This document shows positions 53,836 to 64,000 of a stretch of DNA of 64,000 nucleotides, piece after piece; within the stretch, counting starts at the first letter, position 1, and each line of letters starts with the position of its first letter. The stretch comes from Cryptomeria japonica (lineage: Eukaryota; Streptophyta; Pinopsida; Cupressales; Cupressaceae), in NCBI RefSeq assembly GCF_030272615.1, contig NC_081409.1, positions 527,301,791 to 527,365,790 on the forward strand. The letters run 5' to 3'. The position numbers and the translations under genes are program-made. Under the pieces are notes generated by a model. That model did no database searches and was not told the origin of the DNA. It saw only the letters and a program-made list of their open reading frames with translations.

Positions 53836-54145
53836 GTGTTGCTAGTTGTCCAAGCCTTTATTTCTAGTTTTTTTTCTGCTTTGTTGTTCCTAGTTTTTTG
53901 CTGTCTATATGGGTTGTTGTCTTTCTTGTCAGTCTTTTGTTTGTTGTCTTTTTGCTAGTCTAGTTGATCTTTGTTGAACTATCTTTTGATCTCTTTGTAA
54001 AATGTTTCGGGTCCTTAAAACATGTTTTTCTAATTAATCAAAACAAATTAGAAATTATATTTCTAATCATCACCATGAATGACAATGTTGACGGTTGCAT
54101 CTGGCTCAATCCTGTAGCCATACCAATACTGGTAGTGGTATCGAC

Positions 54146-54796
54146 CTGAACAACATATATAAAGCATGAATCAAACTTGTATATACATAAACCCTCATAT
54201 CATATAGTTCAAGTAGGGGCCCCTATCTAAACGTTCGGGGATGCTCCCAGGAATTTTATTTATGTATACACAGTTTTGCTATTTTGATGAGGAAGTCAAT
54301 TCGGGTTCACCAATGATATTGTGTGAGTAAGATCCAAGTGCAAGTAAACGGGTTTCAAGACTAGAATAGTAGGGCATTCGTTGTTGGATTTACTTCTAGC
54401 TATGCTATTGCATCTACTTTTGGGTCTCGATCTAGAAAGGGGTCTTGATCTTGAGTTGAGGAGCTACTCCGAGAAAGCCTTGTCCAACCTTCACCCCCTC
54501 TTTATTTCCTGCTTTTAGTGAAGGAGCATTTCCTTCCCTGCAGTCATGGAGTCCCTAGTCCAAAATAAAGTTGACCAAGTGAAATTAGTTGATCACCCAT
54601 CACCAATAGCAAAACTAAAAGAGGCAATAGGAAGAAAGGTGGGGTCGGTTGATATTGTTGAACCAATTGAAGTGGAGAAGGAAGAAGGAATCAATAACAC
54701 CTGTTATGCCCCACCCCCACTAGGACAAAGAGTGGGCATCCAAGTTATAAAGAATATATATAGACTACAAGTTTATCGAAGAAAAGCATACATATG
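54146..54796. other. Unexplained insert-like block in the copy A second gene
   Basis: About 600 bases (roughly 54185-54790) between two exons, with a base composition unlike the flanking introns. It contains a 92-codon plus-strand frame (54546-54824, MESLVQNKVDQVKLVDHPSP). Intron-like AAAGCATGAATCAAACTTGTA on the left resembles GAGCATGAATCAGAATTGTA at 54890, so an exon-intron duplication is also possible. I found no flanking duplication and call no gene. Confidence 0.3.
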
Positions 54797-56262
54797 GTGT
54801 GTCATGTGCAGCCAAAGCAACTGATGGGTGAAGGTGTACATGTGATGCACCATCAAACAATCCAAAAGCCTACAATTGCAAAAAATAAAGAGCATGAATC
54901 AGAATTGTACATAAATTAATAAGCATATAAACACTTCAAATTAATGGATGAAAAACATACTAGTGGTATATGAGGCTGAGCCTTAGTGGTCGATGGGTCA
55001 CGTGAAGAACTAGCCACCTCAGTGCTACATGAAGCACCCTACAAAATTGAAAAAACATATCATACACATAATTACATTAAAAAATTTATTGTTTATTTTA
55101 AATGTACATATCAATAAAATGTATCTAGATGAAAGTGCATACCGTAAACAGGGCACCGACATCTCTAGGTATCGAGGTAACATGATGTCGGTCCTTCAAT
55201 GACGTGGTATGATCCATCCTTTGTTCATAAAAATTGACTCGTGTTATGGCTCATATGTATATATATAAGGAATTTAATATTGTATTGTAAATTATATAAA
55301 TAAATGTGTACCTCTGTAGGCTGATCATCGTCTGTGCACAGGAGATCAACATATGAAGAGATGACATCATCATGTGCACCCTCCTTGGCATCATCATAAC
55401 CACCATGGGCAACATCAACATCATCAAAATCACCATCTCCTCCAGGACCAGCCTCACTTTGTGGACCCGTACATACATTCTCGCAGCTCATATAAACATG
55501 TGCTAAGCTGGGGGTAGCCCTCACCTCGCGCAACTATTGTACCAAATTTCTCAATAGGGCACTCAATGAACCAAGAGCAGAATCCACTGCTTGATGATGG
55601 GTAGGTGCTGGAATAACCGATGTAGGAAGAGGAACCAAGGGATCATCACGTAAATAGTTTCTAACTCTGTCGCTCAATTTGGCCCCCAACCTATCTTGGG
55701 GCATGGCTCTCCCGACCCCCTGAAATGATCTAATGTCAAAGTAATTGGGTTTTTTACCCAATTCAAATTCGGCCCATAATTTTTTCAAAAAATACATGGG
55801 TACCTCATGATTGGAGTGTGTTGGATATTCAAAGACCATCCACCACCACTCCCAAAAGTATCTAGTTATGCCAGGTTGCCTACACCATTGAATAGAGATC
55901 TGTGGCTTATTCATATCTATCTCTTCACCCATCTTAGAGTTCACAAAATATCATTTCAAATCCATTTTTGTTATTTTCAATTCATTGACTTGTTTATATG
56001 ATAGGCCATCAGCGCAAAAAACACATAATCCCTCCCTCTAACTACGATAGCTATCTAACTCACTATCTAAAACCTGTACAAACTGAACAATCCCTTGCAT
56101 ACTATCTACAAGGCGTAACAACTATGGAGGAGGATGAGGCTTGCGTCTAATGGTGTGGATATCCCTAATCAGAGAATCAATATTCCTCCTAATGCTCTCC
56201 CTCAACTGATCAGGTGGAGGTGGTGCTAGACCTAATAGCTCATCTATCTCAAACTCGTCCAT

Positions 56263-57096
56263 GATGTGAAAATAATCTGCATATATATAAAAATGTGAAA
56301 ATTTACAATTCACCTTCCAAAAAAACTTATAATTAAATATAATTTACCAACATAAATGTAAAAAAAGGAAACTCACATAGATCTATATTATTAATAGGTG
56401 GGTCTATTTTAATAATAAGCATCATTTAAGAAATATTATCGACTTAAATCAAAGTATAAGAAATATTCTACAAAATAAAACATCATAATGCCCATGCAAC
56501 TCAAACAATACTTTTTTACCTATTTTTCTTAATATATATCATTATATAAATCATTTTTAATATGGAACATGAATTTGATTTAACATAAGGAACATGAATT
56601 TGATAAATAATTTGATTTAAGATAGATCAATATTATATAAGGGACATGAATTTGATTTAACATCTAAAGATGCATTAGTATAATTTCCATCAAAATCATA
56701 AAAATAATCATGAGAGAGAGAGAGTAGGTAATATGAGAGAGATAGAGGGTAGGTAATATGAGAGAGAGAGAGAGTAGGTAATATGAGAGAGAGAGAGAGT
56801 ATGTAATGAGAGAGAGAGAGTCGGTAATATGAGAGAGAGAGAATAGATAATGAGAGAGAGAGAGTAGGTAATATGAGAGAGAGAGAGAGAATAGATAATA
56901 AGAGAGAGAGAGAGAGAGAGTATGTAATGAGAGAGAGTAGGTAATATGATAGAGAGAGAATAGATAATGAGAGAGAGAGAATATATAATATAAGAGAGAG
57001 AGAGAGAGAGAGAGTATATTAAGGGGTCCTAGGTATCTTAAAAGGTTGTAGGTTATACTAAGGTGTCCTAGGATATCATTTTAACTTCTAACTATA
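56263..57096. repeat. (GA)n / GTAGGTAATAT minisatellite region upstream of the copy A second gene
   Basis: Plain AT-rich sequence to 56700, then (GA)n blocks broken by GTAGGTAATAT or GTATGTAAT (56706-57013). Two GGTGTCCTAGG / GGGGTCCTAGG boxes follow (57024-57075), and then the start of copy D. No gene. Confidence 0.8.
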
Positions 57097-57121
57097 GGGT
57101 ATGTGCACAAAGATGGTGGTC
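57097..57121 (+). repeat. Left terminal inverted repeat of copy D
   Basis: Matches the copy B terminus except at positions 6, 13, 23 and 24. A TGGACACCGCCC block follows, comparable to AAGTGGCCAC in B. Confidence 0.8.
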
Positions 57122-57191
57122 AAAAAAGTGGACACCGCCCAAAAAAAACATAGAAAAACAAGCAGTGTGTACGCGGTTCTAAAATTTAAAA

Positions 57192-57294
57192 TGACCACGT
57201 ATGTGCTACCTCTAGGAAAATGAGTGTGTATGTGCTACTTATAGGAAAATGAGTGCGTATGCGCTAATAATCCCAAAAGAACCGCGCACGCGGT
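57192..57294. repeat. Three 29 bp subterminal repeats and an ACCGCG-CA-CGCGGT palindrome
   Basis: Exact 29-base spacing: 57192-57220, 57221-57249 and 57250-57278, each TGA(G/C)...(C/T)GTATG(T/C)GCTA...AAAA. An imperfect palindrome follows at 57281-57294, and ACGCGGTTCT is at about 57170. The arrangement is typical of transposase-binding subterminal repeats. Confidence 0.8.
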
Positions 57295-57423
57295 GCCTGT
57301 CAAAAAAAGTTTTTTTAAAAAAACTGGGTCTTATTTTCCCGTGAATAGCGCAATTTTAGTTTTTTTTTCTTCATTTTCTCTCCTAAACTACGAACGGGGT
57401 GCTATATTTCTCCTCCAGACACT

Positions 57424-60022
57424 ATGGATCAAGGTTAGTTTTTGTTTATTTGTGTCTTTCTTTCCCGTTTGTTCAATTTGTTTTACATTTTGAATTTAAT
57501 TTCATTAATTTTGATTAGGTCTTTTCATTTTTTGTTTCAAAAACTAGATTCTTCTAATCCACAACAAGAACAACCAAATGCACCTCCTGAAAACCCACAA
57601 GATACACCCCCAATTCCTCCTTTTGACCGCACACCTGAAACACAGGAGTAATTAATTAATCAGTTAGGACAAAATACGTCTAAAATCAATAGACTGATTG
57701 TTAAATTGAAAATATCTGAGCTTGAGCATCATCAATCCCTCACCACTATCCTAGAAACATTAGCTAGCGATGCCATAGTTGTTTCCACACAAATTACCAA
57801 ATGGGGAAGCTTTAGGGATAGGTGTTGTCAATTCTATGTCAATGGGCTATCATACGAGGGAGTAAAAAACAAAAATATTAGTAAACAACAAATATGTGCC
57901 CTTTTCATTGATCCCAAAACTGGCCAGTCATTACCTCTTAATGAAAAGAGGTTTCCCATACATTGGTGTACCAATGTCCAGATGAAGAATCTTTTTTGGC
58001 AGAGGTGGTGGATGGTCTTTGATGATCCACCTTGTAATAATTATGAGGTGCCATTATATTTGTTGAGAAAAGTATATTGTGAGTTTGTGCTCAATGTGCG
58101 CCCAAACTATTTTGACATGAGAGAGTTCCATGGTAGAGGTGGTGGCTCTGCCCAAGATAGACCTGGAGCCCGTAGGTGATTATCCGCAGAGAGTCATCGC
58201 CCCCTAGCACCCAAACCCAAGGTGCATCAGGTTATCCCAGTAGATTTGAAAGAGTTGATGGAGTTACAGACTCTTTAGGCGGCCACAACATTGACTGGTG
58301 CCATCATCCAGCATGGGACATCGTTAGCACACCCTAATGTATTAGATGATGAGCCATTAGTTGCTCCAGGTGGTGACAGAGAGCTCATCCAGCATGTGTG
58401 TCAGTTGCTCGGGGATATTCTTGGGGATAGATGATGCAGTCGGTATAGATGGATCCACATCTCATTCATGCATGATTTGTGGGAGTAGATGTCAGGCCCG
58501 CACGACTAAGGATTTCATGCTAATAAATGAGTTGGTGGACATGGTGTTTGCCCATGAGCAACAGACACAGGTGTGTTGATTTGAATTCATAGCATTTTAT
58601 TTATCAGTCACTTTAAATTTGTAATTACATAAATGAATTTTCATTTATACATCGATTTAAATTGAGACAAATAATATGCATTTCAGGATGCAGCATCGGT
58701 ATCCCATACTCCTCCCCTAGTTACTACAGCTGGAACTTCAATGCCTGAGGTATAAATTTTGTAACATGTTAAAATAGAATAGTACACTTTGAATTCAAAA
58801 ATATACAAGATATACTAACTATCTTTAATGCTTGGTCCATTTTTTGGTTTGTAGGTGTTGATAGGGGACCAAATGTCCCAAATTGATGACATCATGCTCT
58901 CAGTGATCGATTTTGGCCTACAAGGCTATACGGTATCATATTTTGTACAACCCTTTTTATGTATTGTTTTGATGGAATATGCAAGTCATTTCATTTTATA
59001 TTTTTAAAATTATGTTTAATTTATTATCTGTACTAATATCTCATGTTAATTTTGTTTTTTTAGGGTACCCCCTCTGCGTCTAGGGCTCATCCTAAGAAAA
59101 ATAATTCCTCGAAGATGCCAAAAGGTGGGAAGAAGGTAATTGAACACATTTTTAGTTGTACAATTGTTTGAAAATGTTGAAATCAAGTATTAGTTGGGGT
59201 TTGTAGATTTATTAGTGTTTTTTGTCTATTTTACATGTACAACAGCCATTGAGCTATGTGGATTTGTTGAATGCACCTGATTCGCTCGTGGATCAAGAGA
59301 GGGCAGAGGTATGTATCTCTACTTTATTTTCTTGATTTCATGATTATATGCACGTGTACATGTGAACTTGTGATATATTATAATCTTATAATTTTTTCAT
59401 ACAGGAAATATCCATACCTATTTAATTAATGGTGAACCCTCCTCCGTGCACTAGAGAAGCATCGCAGGATCCAGTACACTTTTGTTTGATATGTAAAATT
59501 AATTGTTTTTAACCTGCAATACTTATCATTATATTAATTGTATTTAATCTTTGAACATTTTTTGTATAGGTAATAGTGACAGTTTCTCCATCGATGGTAA
59601 GCCATCCTCAGTCCATTAGAGAAGCATCTCAGACACAGGTACGCCATTGTTCTCTATATTATAGCTTTTAAGTGTTTTTGATATATTTATGTTAGTACAT
59701 TGTATTAATTGTACATTTAATCTACAATAGACCCCTTCACGGTACGGCCATAACGTAGATCCATTTAAGTATGTCTTCAAGAAAACTCCTAATAGTGACA
59801 AGGAGAGGAGAGCGAAGACATTAGCTCCTAGATCAGCTGATGAGGTAATATACATTTCAATTGCAAAGGAATTATAGTTAAATGCATAGTTATGTTGTTA
59901 ATTGTGATATATTTTCTACAAAAGAATTCTAACTTGGCTTTTGAATTGTGGTTTTGCAGCCATCTACAAAGCCACGTACTGCATCGAAGAGGATTGATTT
60001 TGATGATCCACCACTAGTTTAG
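57424..60022 (+). pseudogene. Second (accessory) gene of transposon copy D, 10 exons
   Basis: Exons: 57424-57433, 57548-58570, 58687-58749, 58855-58932, 59064-59135, 59246-59308, 59405-59473, 59570-59638, 59731-59844 and 59960-60022. All introns keep GT...AG. Exons 3-10 are 63, 78, 72, 63, 69, 69, 114 and 63 bases, each divisible by three. Start MDQ|DSSNPQ. Exon 2 has KWGSFRDRCCQFYVNGLSYEGVKNK, WWMVFDDPPCNNYEVPLYLLRKVYCEF, PNYFDMREFHGRG and AQDRPGA, then a Cys cluster CVSCSG...SHSCMICGSRC after a frameshift near 58380. Exon 4 has MSQIDDIMLSVIDFG, and the last ends TASKRIDFDDPPLV. In-frame stops at 57649, 58177 and 58276. Not recognised. Possible roles include DNA or transposase binding. Confidence 0.8.
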
Positions 60023-60559
60023 GATCATATAGTGTGAGTTTTAGTCATAGAATGACCAATACATGTAGATATATTCTACATTTTTATTGTATATCGATTT
60101 GGACATGGCATATGCCACATTTGTGTAATACTTGTATTGACTTGGCAGACATGTCTTTTATATATATATATAAATGTCGATAATCGATCTAATAAATGTG
60201 TACTGAGTTTATTATTTTATATTCGTTGTATCTTGTGGTTGTCCTTTTATAAATTTAATTGATCATTTGCCTATGTAATCAACAATATGAATATAAACAA
60301 CAAAAATATATGATATAAAACATTGCAATCATGGAATATGATTTGATAAAATTTCTAAAATGTTGAATTAACCCTACAAAACTCCTTGTATTCAGTTCAT
60401 TATTGTGTATTCGTTGTATTTGGTGGCTACCCTTTTATAAATTTAAATGAATATTTGCATATGCAATCAACAATATGAATATAAACAACAAAAATCGACA
60501 ATATGAATATAAACAACAATATGTGTTTGGTGCAAGAGCACCCTCACACTCGCAATGGT
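60023..60559. repeat. Spacer with a roughly 105 bp duplication
   Basis: ATTCGTTGTAT(C/T)..CCTTTTATAAATTTAA...CAACAATATGAATATAAACAA occurs at 60221-60305 and again at 60407-60492, with a shorter third piece at 60497-60515. No gene. Confidence 0.75.
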
Positions 60560-61312
60560 CAAATTTTGTTCGTCATGCGCACAAACTGACGTCGTGAGCG
60601 TGTCTAAGTGGGCAGGTTTACACTAGGCATGCCCCTGTCATGCATCCCAAAGCGTCGGAATGTCGAGAGTCATACCATACCGGTGCGATCTCTCAAGTGC
60701 CCTGAGTCCAAAAAGTTGTCAAAATTTGACGGACTGTTTCTTCAAATTCAGGACACATATGGTCAATCCGTTTGAACCCATGGGGTCGCGCGAGGCTCCT
60801 CTACAATTTCCTATCTCTATTTTTGACGAATTGGAGTCATTTTCAATTGGTAGCATTTTTTTCGCCTGCTGCAAAAACTGTCAGTTTCATGCAATGCAAA
60901 GTTGCGGGATTGGCTATAATTGATTCGGCTCGTCATGTGCACAAACTGATGTCGTGAGCACATCCAAGTGGGAAGGTTTATGCTAGGCATGCCCCTATCA
61001 TGCATCCCAAAGTGCTAGAACATTGAGAGTCATACCGTATCAGTGCGATCTCTCAAGTGTTCTGAGTCCAAAAAATTGTCAAAATTTGACGGACTGTTTC
61101 TTCAAATCCAAGACATATATGGTCGATTCGTTTGAACCTGTGGGGTCGCGTGAGGCTCCTCTACAATGGCCTATCTTAGTTTTTCACGACTCGGAGCCAT
61201 TTTTAATAGGTAGCATTTTTTGCCTGCTTCAAAAACCGTCAGTTGCATGCAATGCAAAGTTGCAAGATTGGCTAAAATTGATTCGGTTCGTCATGTGCAC
61301 AAACAGACGTCA
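60560..61312. repeat. About 359 bp satellite in copy D, two units plus
   Basis: CGTCATG(C/T)GCACAAAC marks unit starts at 60571, 60931 and 61289 (spacings 360 and 358). The reverse strand is homologous to the copy B array. The array ends within 10 bases of the transposase stop codon (61319). Confidence 0.9.
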
Positions 61313-61318
61313 TGAGAA

Positions 61319-64000
61319 TCAATCAAGTGAGCCTTCAGAATCAATTCTAACCCATATTGTGTCAAGTATTTCCTTGTGGTCAGATTCACGAACTTTCCAT
61401 AAAATCTTGTTATGAGGTCTACCACAATACTTTATCAAATGAATATTTGTTTTAACAACAAGGTTAGAGAAATAAAGAATATGTATGTGTGTTTCAAAGT
61501 CCTCGAACAACCAAACATCAGAATTCTTGATAGGGTATCTCTGAAGCCATGTTCCTGTCATGACAACAAACCCTATTGGGTACTCAATACCCTCTCCGTC
61601 AATGATTGTGGTTGTCAATTTTCTTTTTGGCTCAACACAACGACACAAATAATAATATGTTCCTTCTTGATTGTTCTCTTCTGCAACAACTGCATACACA
61701 TGACCTGCATTTTATAAAGTTTTAATTAATACCAAAAATAAAGTATGATGTACAACAAAATGAACCAAAAAGAATACTTGCAAAAAAATTAACTCAAAAA
61801 ATCACCTGAATCCACTAGGTCAGATACATGGTCAAAATCCACCGATGTCTCCATCTGGCTCAATTGTAGTGCTTTGGGAATTTGATATGAATCAATGGGA
61901 ACCAACGGTCTACGAGACCATTTGTCAACCCACTCTTGTTATTTACATTCTTCCCACAAATAATACATGCATGAAGAGCAAAAACATGCCATCTGTCTCA
62001 TATAAATTACCAGTGAAATTGAATTTGAACTCATAAATGAGTGCATGTCACTCGATCCTGCAACTATACAACAATCTAGATAGTTTTCAATGTTAGATTC
62101 AGTGATCAACCAAAAATATCTATGAACCATTGACGTACCTAGATTACCTGAACCCATCGTAGACTTACACCATCGCACAATTGTTTTTGCATCTATCAAC
62201 TCAGCACCACCTCTGTACTTCAATTCTTATCTAGCTAGGTCTCTTTTCACACATGCTTCTGCACCATCGTGCTCTCCCTTACCATGTCCAGCCTCAGTGA
62301 AATTCCAAAAATGTTGTACATCACTTGTCATATGCATCCTTGTCAACCAATAAAACATCCTTGCAATTATCTGACCATATTAAGTGTCGGTTGTATCGTA
62401 TGTTCCTTTCCCTTAAACTATCATAGAAAACTTTAAAGCATCCTTGTACAAACTCCGATGAATGAGTATGATCATCACTTATGTAGAGGTGATACTGTCT
62501 TACAACCTTTCTATCCTCCTTTGTGCTATCATCTGCATGCATGAATGCTATGTGTACAAAAATAGAAACTTGTGTAGAGTGATAATACATAGATTGCACT
62601 TTATTTTGAGGTTGTAGTGTATAATTTTTAGCGAAATCAATGATAGAGACAATGGTGCCAAGAGGAAATGTGTCCTTACATAACTTGAATTGCTCATCTA
62701 ACCATCGAGTTCTATGTGTATGCATTATATACTCATAAACTAGTTTCTCTTGAAACATTTTCATAAATTCAACTACACATATATCATTTTTCACTAGCTC
62801 ACATCTCTTCAAATCTTTTCCATCTTTAACTCCATATGTGACTGTCTTGTATTTTCTGAAAGAAACTAGTTTCGTACCAATTTCATGTGTGCTCTCCAAA
62901 TGTACGCATCTTGGTAAATGTTGCAAACCACCACATATAGCACAAGAACCTTCCAAACAAGGCATCTTATAATAAATGCAACCATCATGTCTATTACATA
63001 GCACACTTGAAATAAATTCTCTTACCAACTTAGGAGGTGCTTGTATATTGCATTCCTGCAAAACATCGTTAGTGTGCAAAGTAGAACAAATATGACGAAA
63101 AATATCATAGTGCATGGAAAATTCAATATGCATCCTACAACAACATGTGGTGCGTACATGATTAATCTTAATATAATAAGGTTTTACCATTTCAAAAAAT
63201 CTTTGAGAAATTCTTATTTGAGGAAACTTTTGAAGGAATCTTTCATAAAATTTAGTTTGAGTCATATCCAAATAGTGTTTGGCATGTGGCTCATGATTTG
63301 TAGACCCAATTTGTCTTCTAACAACATCTCTTTTGTTGGGCAAAACTCTTGTATTGTCATGCCAATTTTTTTTAATTAATGTTCTTAGTGCATCAACAAC
63401 AACCTTGTCTTTGCATGGTAGTCTACCTGAGAATGCCCAAAGAGAATTATTGTTAGGTTCTTCTATTTTTTCCCACCTCTTTAATGCTTTACTTAATGTT
63501 GATCTACTAACGTTTAATGACTTACTTGTTTTGCTTATCAAACGATTTTTATTTTATTTTCTTGATCATTATGGTTGATGTAATGACACGTCGAGTAGCA
63601 TTAGAATCTTTAGTACATGATTTTGAACTAATAGCTTGATATGCATCAAATAGATTTCTCACAATAGTTCTTTCACTGTTACTTTCAGATGATCTTAGGC
63701 CTAGAATTTTCATTGTCTCTCTAAAATTCAAATTTTTAATCATTTGAACAATTAATTGACATCTTGCAGTTTGATTTAAGTTTTCAAAATAGTTTTTCCA
63801 TATTCTTTTAACCATTCTCCTACAAGTTCATTCATTCATTTTATTGGGAATTGGATTCAATATATTCTCATCAATGTCAATTAGATACTTTGTCTTCCTA
63901 CGAATGATTCAAGGAGGTGTTAACATCGGTGCATTATGTACATTCAATTCATCAAATAGAGAAGGTGTATGTTCATCATTTAATTGATTTTTCAATGCAG
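61319..64000 (-). pseudogene. Transposase D (5' end beyond window)
   Basis: Minus strand, from the right edge: LTPP-IIRRKTKYLIDIDEN, RIWKNYFENLNQ, ILGLRSSESNSERTIVRNLFDAYQA, the HTH-like SLNVSRSTLSKALKRWE, HDNTRVLPNKRDVVRRQIGS, CCCRMH, CLEGSCAICGGLQHLPRC, SIIDFAKNY and LIWSDNC. A frameshift lies near 63545. After WSDNC about 20 bases present in copy A (encoding TGQFKN) are missing at 62362, shifting the frame. GHGKGEHDG is still recognisable downstream. The last intron is 61805-61705 and the last exon 61704-61319 (HVYAVVAEENN ... SEGSLD). It is the only copy in the window whose gene is not split by another element, but it is dead. Confidence 0.82.

Larger units (their letters stand above)
45920..54058 (+). 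mobile_element. L1-type LINE inserted in an intron of the copy A second gene
   Basis: Body 45938-54040 (8.1 kb), flanked by an 18 bp perfect duplication AAACAAATTAGAAATTAT (45920-45937, 54041-54058). ORF1 carries a DUF4283-like region and CCHC knuckle. ORF2 has an apurinic endonuclease, RT and RNase H. A third ORF follows. The 3' end is TCTAATTAATCA with no poly(A) tail beyond the A-rich start of the duplication. The element is full length at the 5' end because ORF1 starts at its first ATG 24 bases in. Several frameshifts and stops make it inactive. Confidence 0.92.
45535..56262 (-). pseudogene. Second (accessory) gene of transposon copy A, split by a LINE
   Basis: Minus strand. The first exon from ATG 56262 to 55312 encodes MDEFEIDELLGLAPPPPDQ, FCADGLSYKQV, WWMVFEYPTHSNHEVP, KPNYFDIRSFQGVGRAMPQDR and an Asp-rich tail. 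Exons follow at about 55218-55143, 55038-54961, 54869-54797 and 54145-54074. Beyond the LINE they continue at 45823-45778 and 45666-45591, ending TAG 45591-45589 (or 45537-45535 if that TAG is a mutated codon). Introns begin GT and end AG. The 46-base exon at 45823 equals in length the 46-base exon of copy B. Stops at about 56122 and 55948 break the first exon. It is a divergent homologue of the B and D genes, with only the core clearly shared. Confidence 0.65.
57097..64000 (-). mobile_element. DNA transposon copy D (runs off right edge)
   Basis: The left end GGGTATGTGCACAAAGATGG matches the terminal repeat of copy B at 21 of 25 bases. Inside, in inverse orientation to B, are the second gene (plus, 57424-60022), a 355 bp satellite (60560-61312) and a transposase (minus, 61319 to beyond 64000). 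The order and inward transcription are the same as in B. It appears to be inserted in the right part of copy A. The other terminus is outside the window. Confidence 0.83.

Noticed and set aside
54546-54824. 92-codon plus-strand gene
   Set aside because: No homologue recognised, no promoter or splice signals, and it sits antisense in a broken transposon gene. Kept as an unexplained block instead.
56263-57096. Right terminal inverted repeat of copy A just before copy D
   Set aside because: No sequence resembling CTTACCC or GTGCACATACCC in inverse orientation is present before 57097.
60660-61415. Plus-strand frames of 87 and 130 codons
   Set aside because: They lie in the satellite of copy D and partly on the antisense of transposase D.

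Overview
This is an intergenic stretch of a large, repeat-bloated plant nuclear genome, about two-thirds A+T. Nested LTR retrotransposons primed by initiator Met-tRNA, a chromovirus with a very long LTR, a plant L1 LINE with an RNase H domain, and old heavily mutated copies suggest a seed plant, perhaps a gymnosperm (low confidence on clade). I see no host protein-coding gene, no rRNA or true tRNA gene and no CRISPR. Almost everything is mobile DNA inserted in mobile DNA.

Layout, left half. A minus-strand LTR element (1-1769) has jumped into a Ty1/Copia element (1770-5063). The Copia element sits in the 5' LTR of a Ty3/Gypsy chromovirus (5064-15480), whose RT domain is split by a 1.3 kb solo LTR (7791-9076). 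The chromovirus itself lies in a minus-strand gag-like remnant with 24-residue peptide repeats (15481-17902). From 17903 to about 25760 there is AT-rich, gene-less DNA with one tRNA-derived SINE (20033-20168) and one LTR (23996-24449).

Right half. From about 25760 to the end lies the most interesting content: three related copies (called A, B and D here) of a large DNA transposon family that I cannot assign to a named superfamily. Each copy has two convergent genes. One encodes a DDE-type transposase-like protein of about 1,000 residues: helix-turn-helix, two Cys clusters, DFAENY, WSDNC.GQFKN and GHGKG motifs. The other is a second gene of 10 or more exons for a protein with a conserved KPNYFD(I/M)R / QDRxGA core, a Cys-rich knuckle and many very short exons. 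Copies B and D also carry a roughly 355 bp satellite array between the 3' ends of the two genes. B has perfect 25 bp terminal inverted repeats, and D has a related left terminus. Short perfect palindromes lie in the subterminal regions.

Nesting in the right half. Copy A's transposase is split by a non-autonomous LTR retrotransposon (27314-42792, TSD AGTGT), and removing it leaves an uninterrupted frame. Copy B (28289-40981) is inserted inside that LTR element. Copy A's second gene carries an 8.1 kb L1 LINE (45938-54040, 18 bp TSD) in an intron, and copy D begins at 57097 and runs off the right edge. A 500-base assembly gap (31001-31500) lies inside a 4.7 kb polypyrimidine minisatellite of copy B.

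All coding regions seen are broken. In the chromovirus and the copy A transposase the lesions are nearly all nonsense codons reachable by C-to-T or G-to-A change, as expected from long silencing by cytosine methylation. The sole long open frame without a stop is the third ORF of the LINE (52279-53670).
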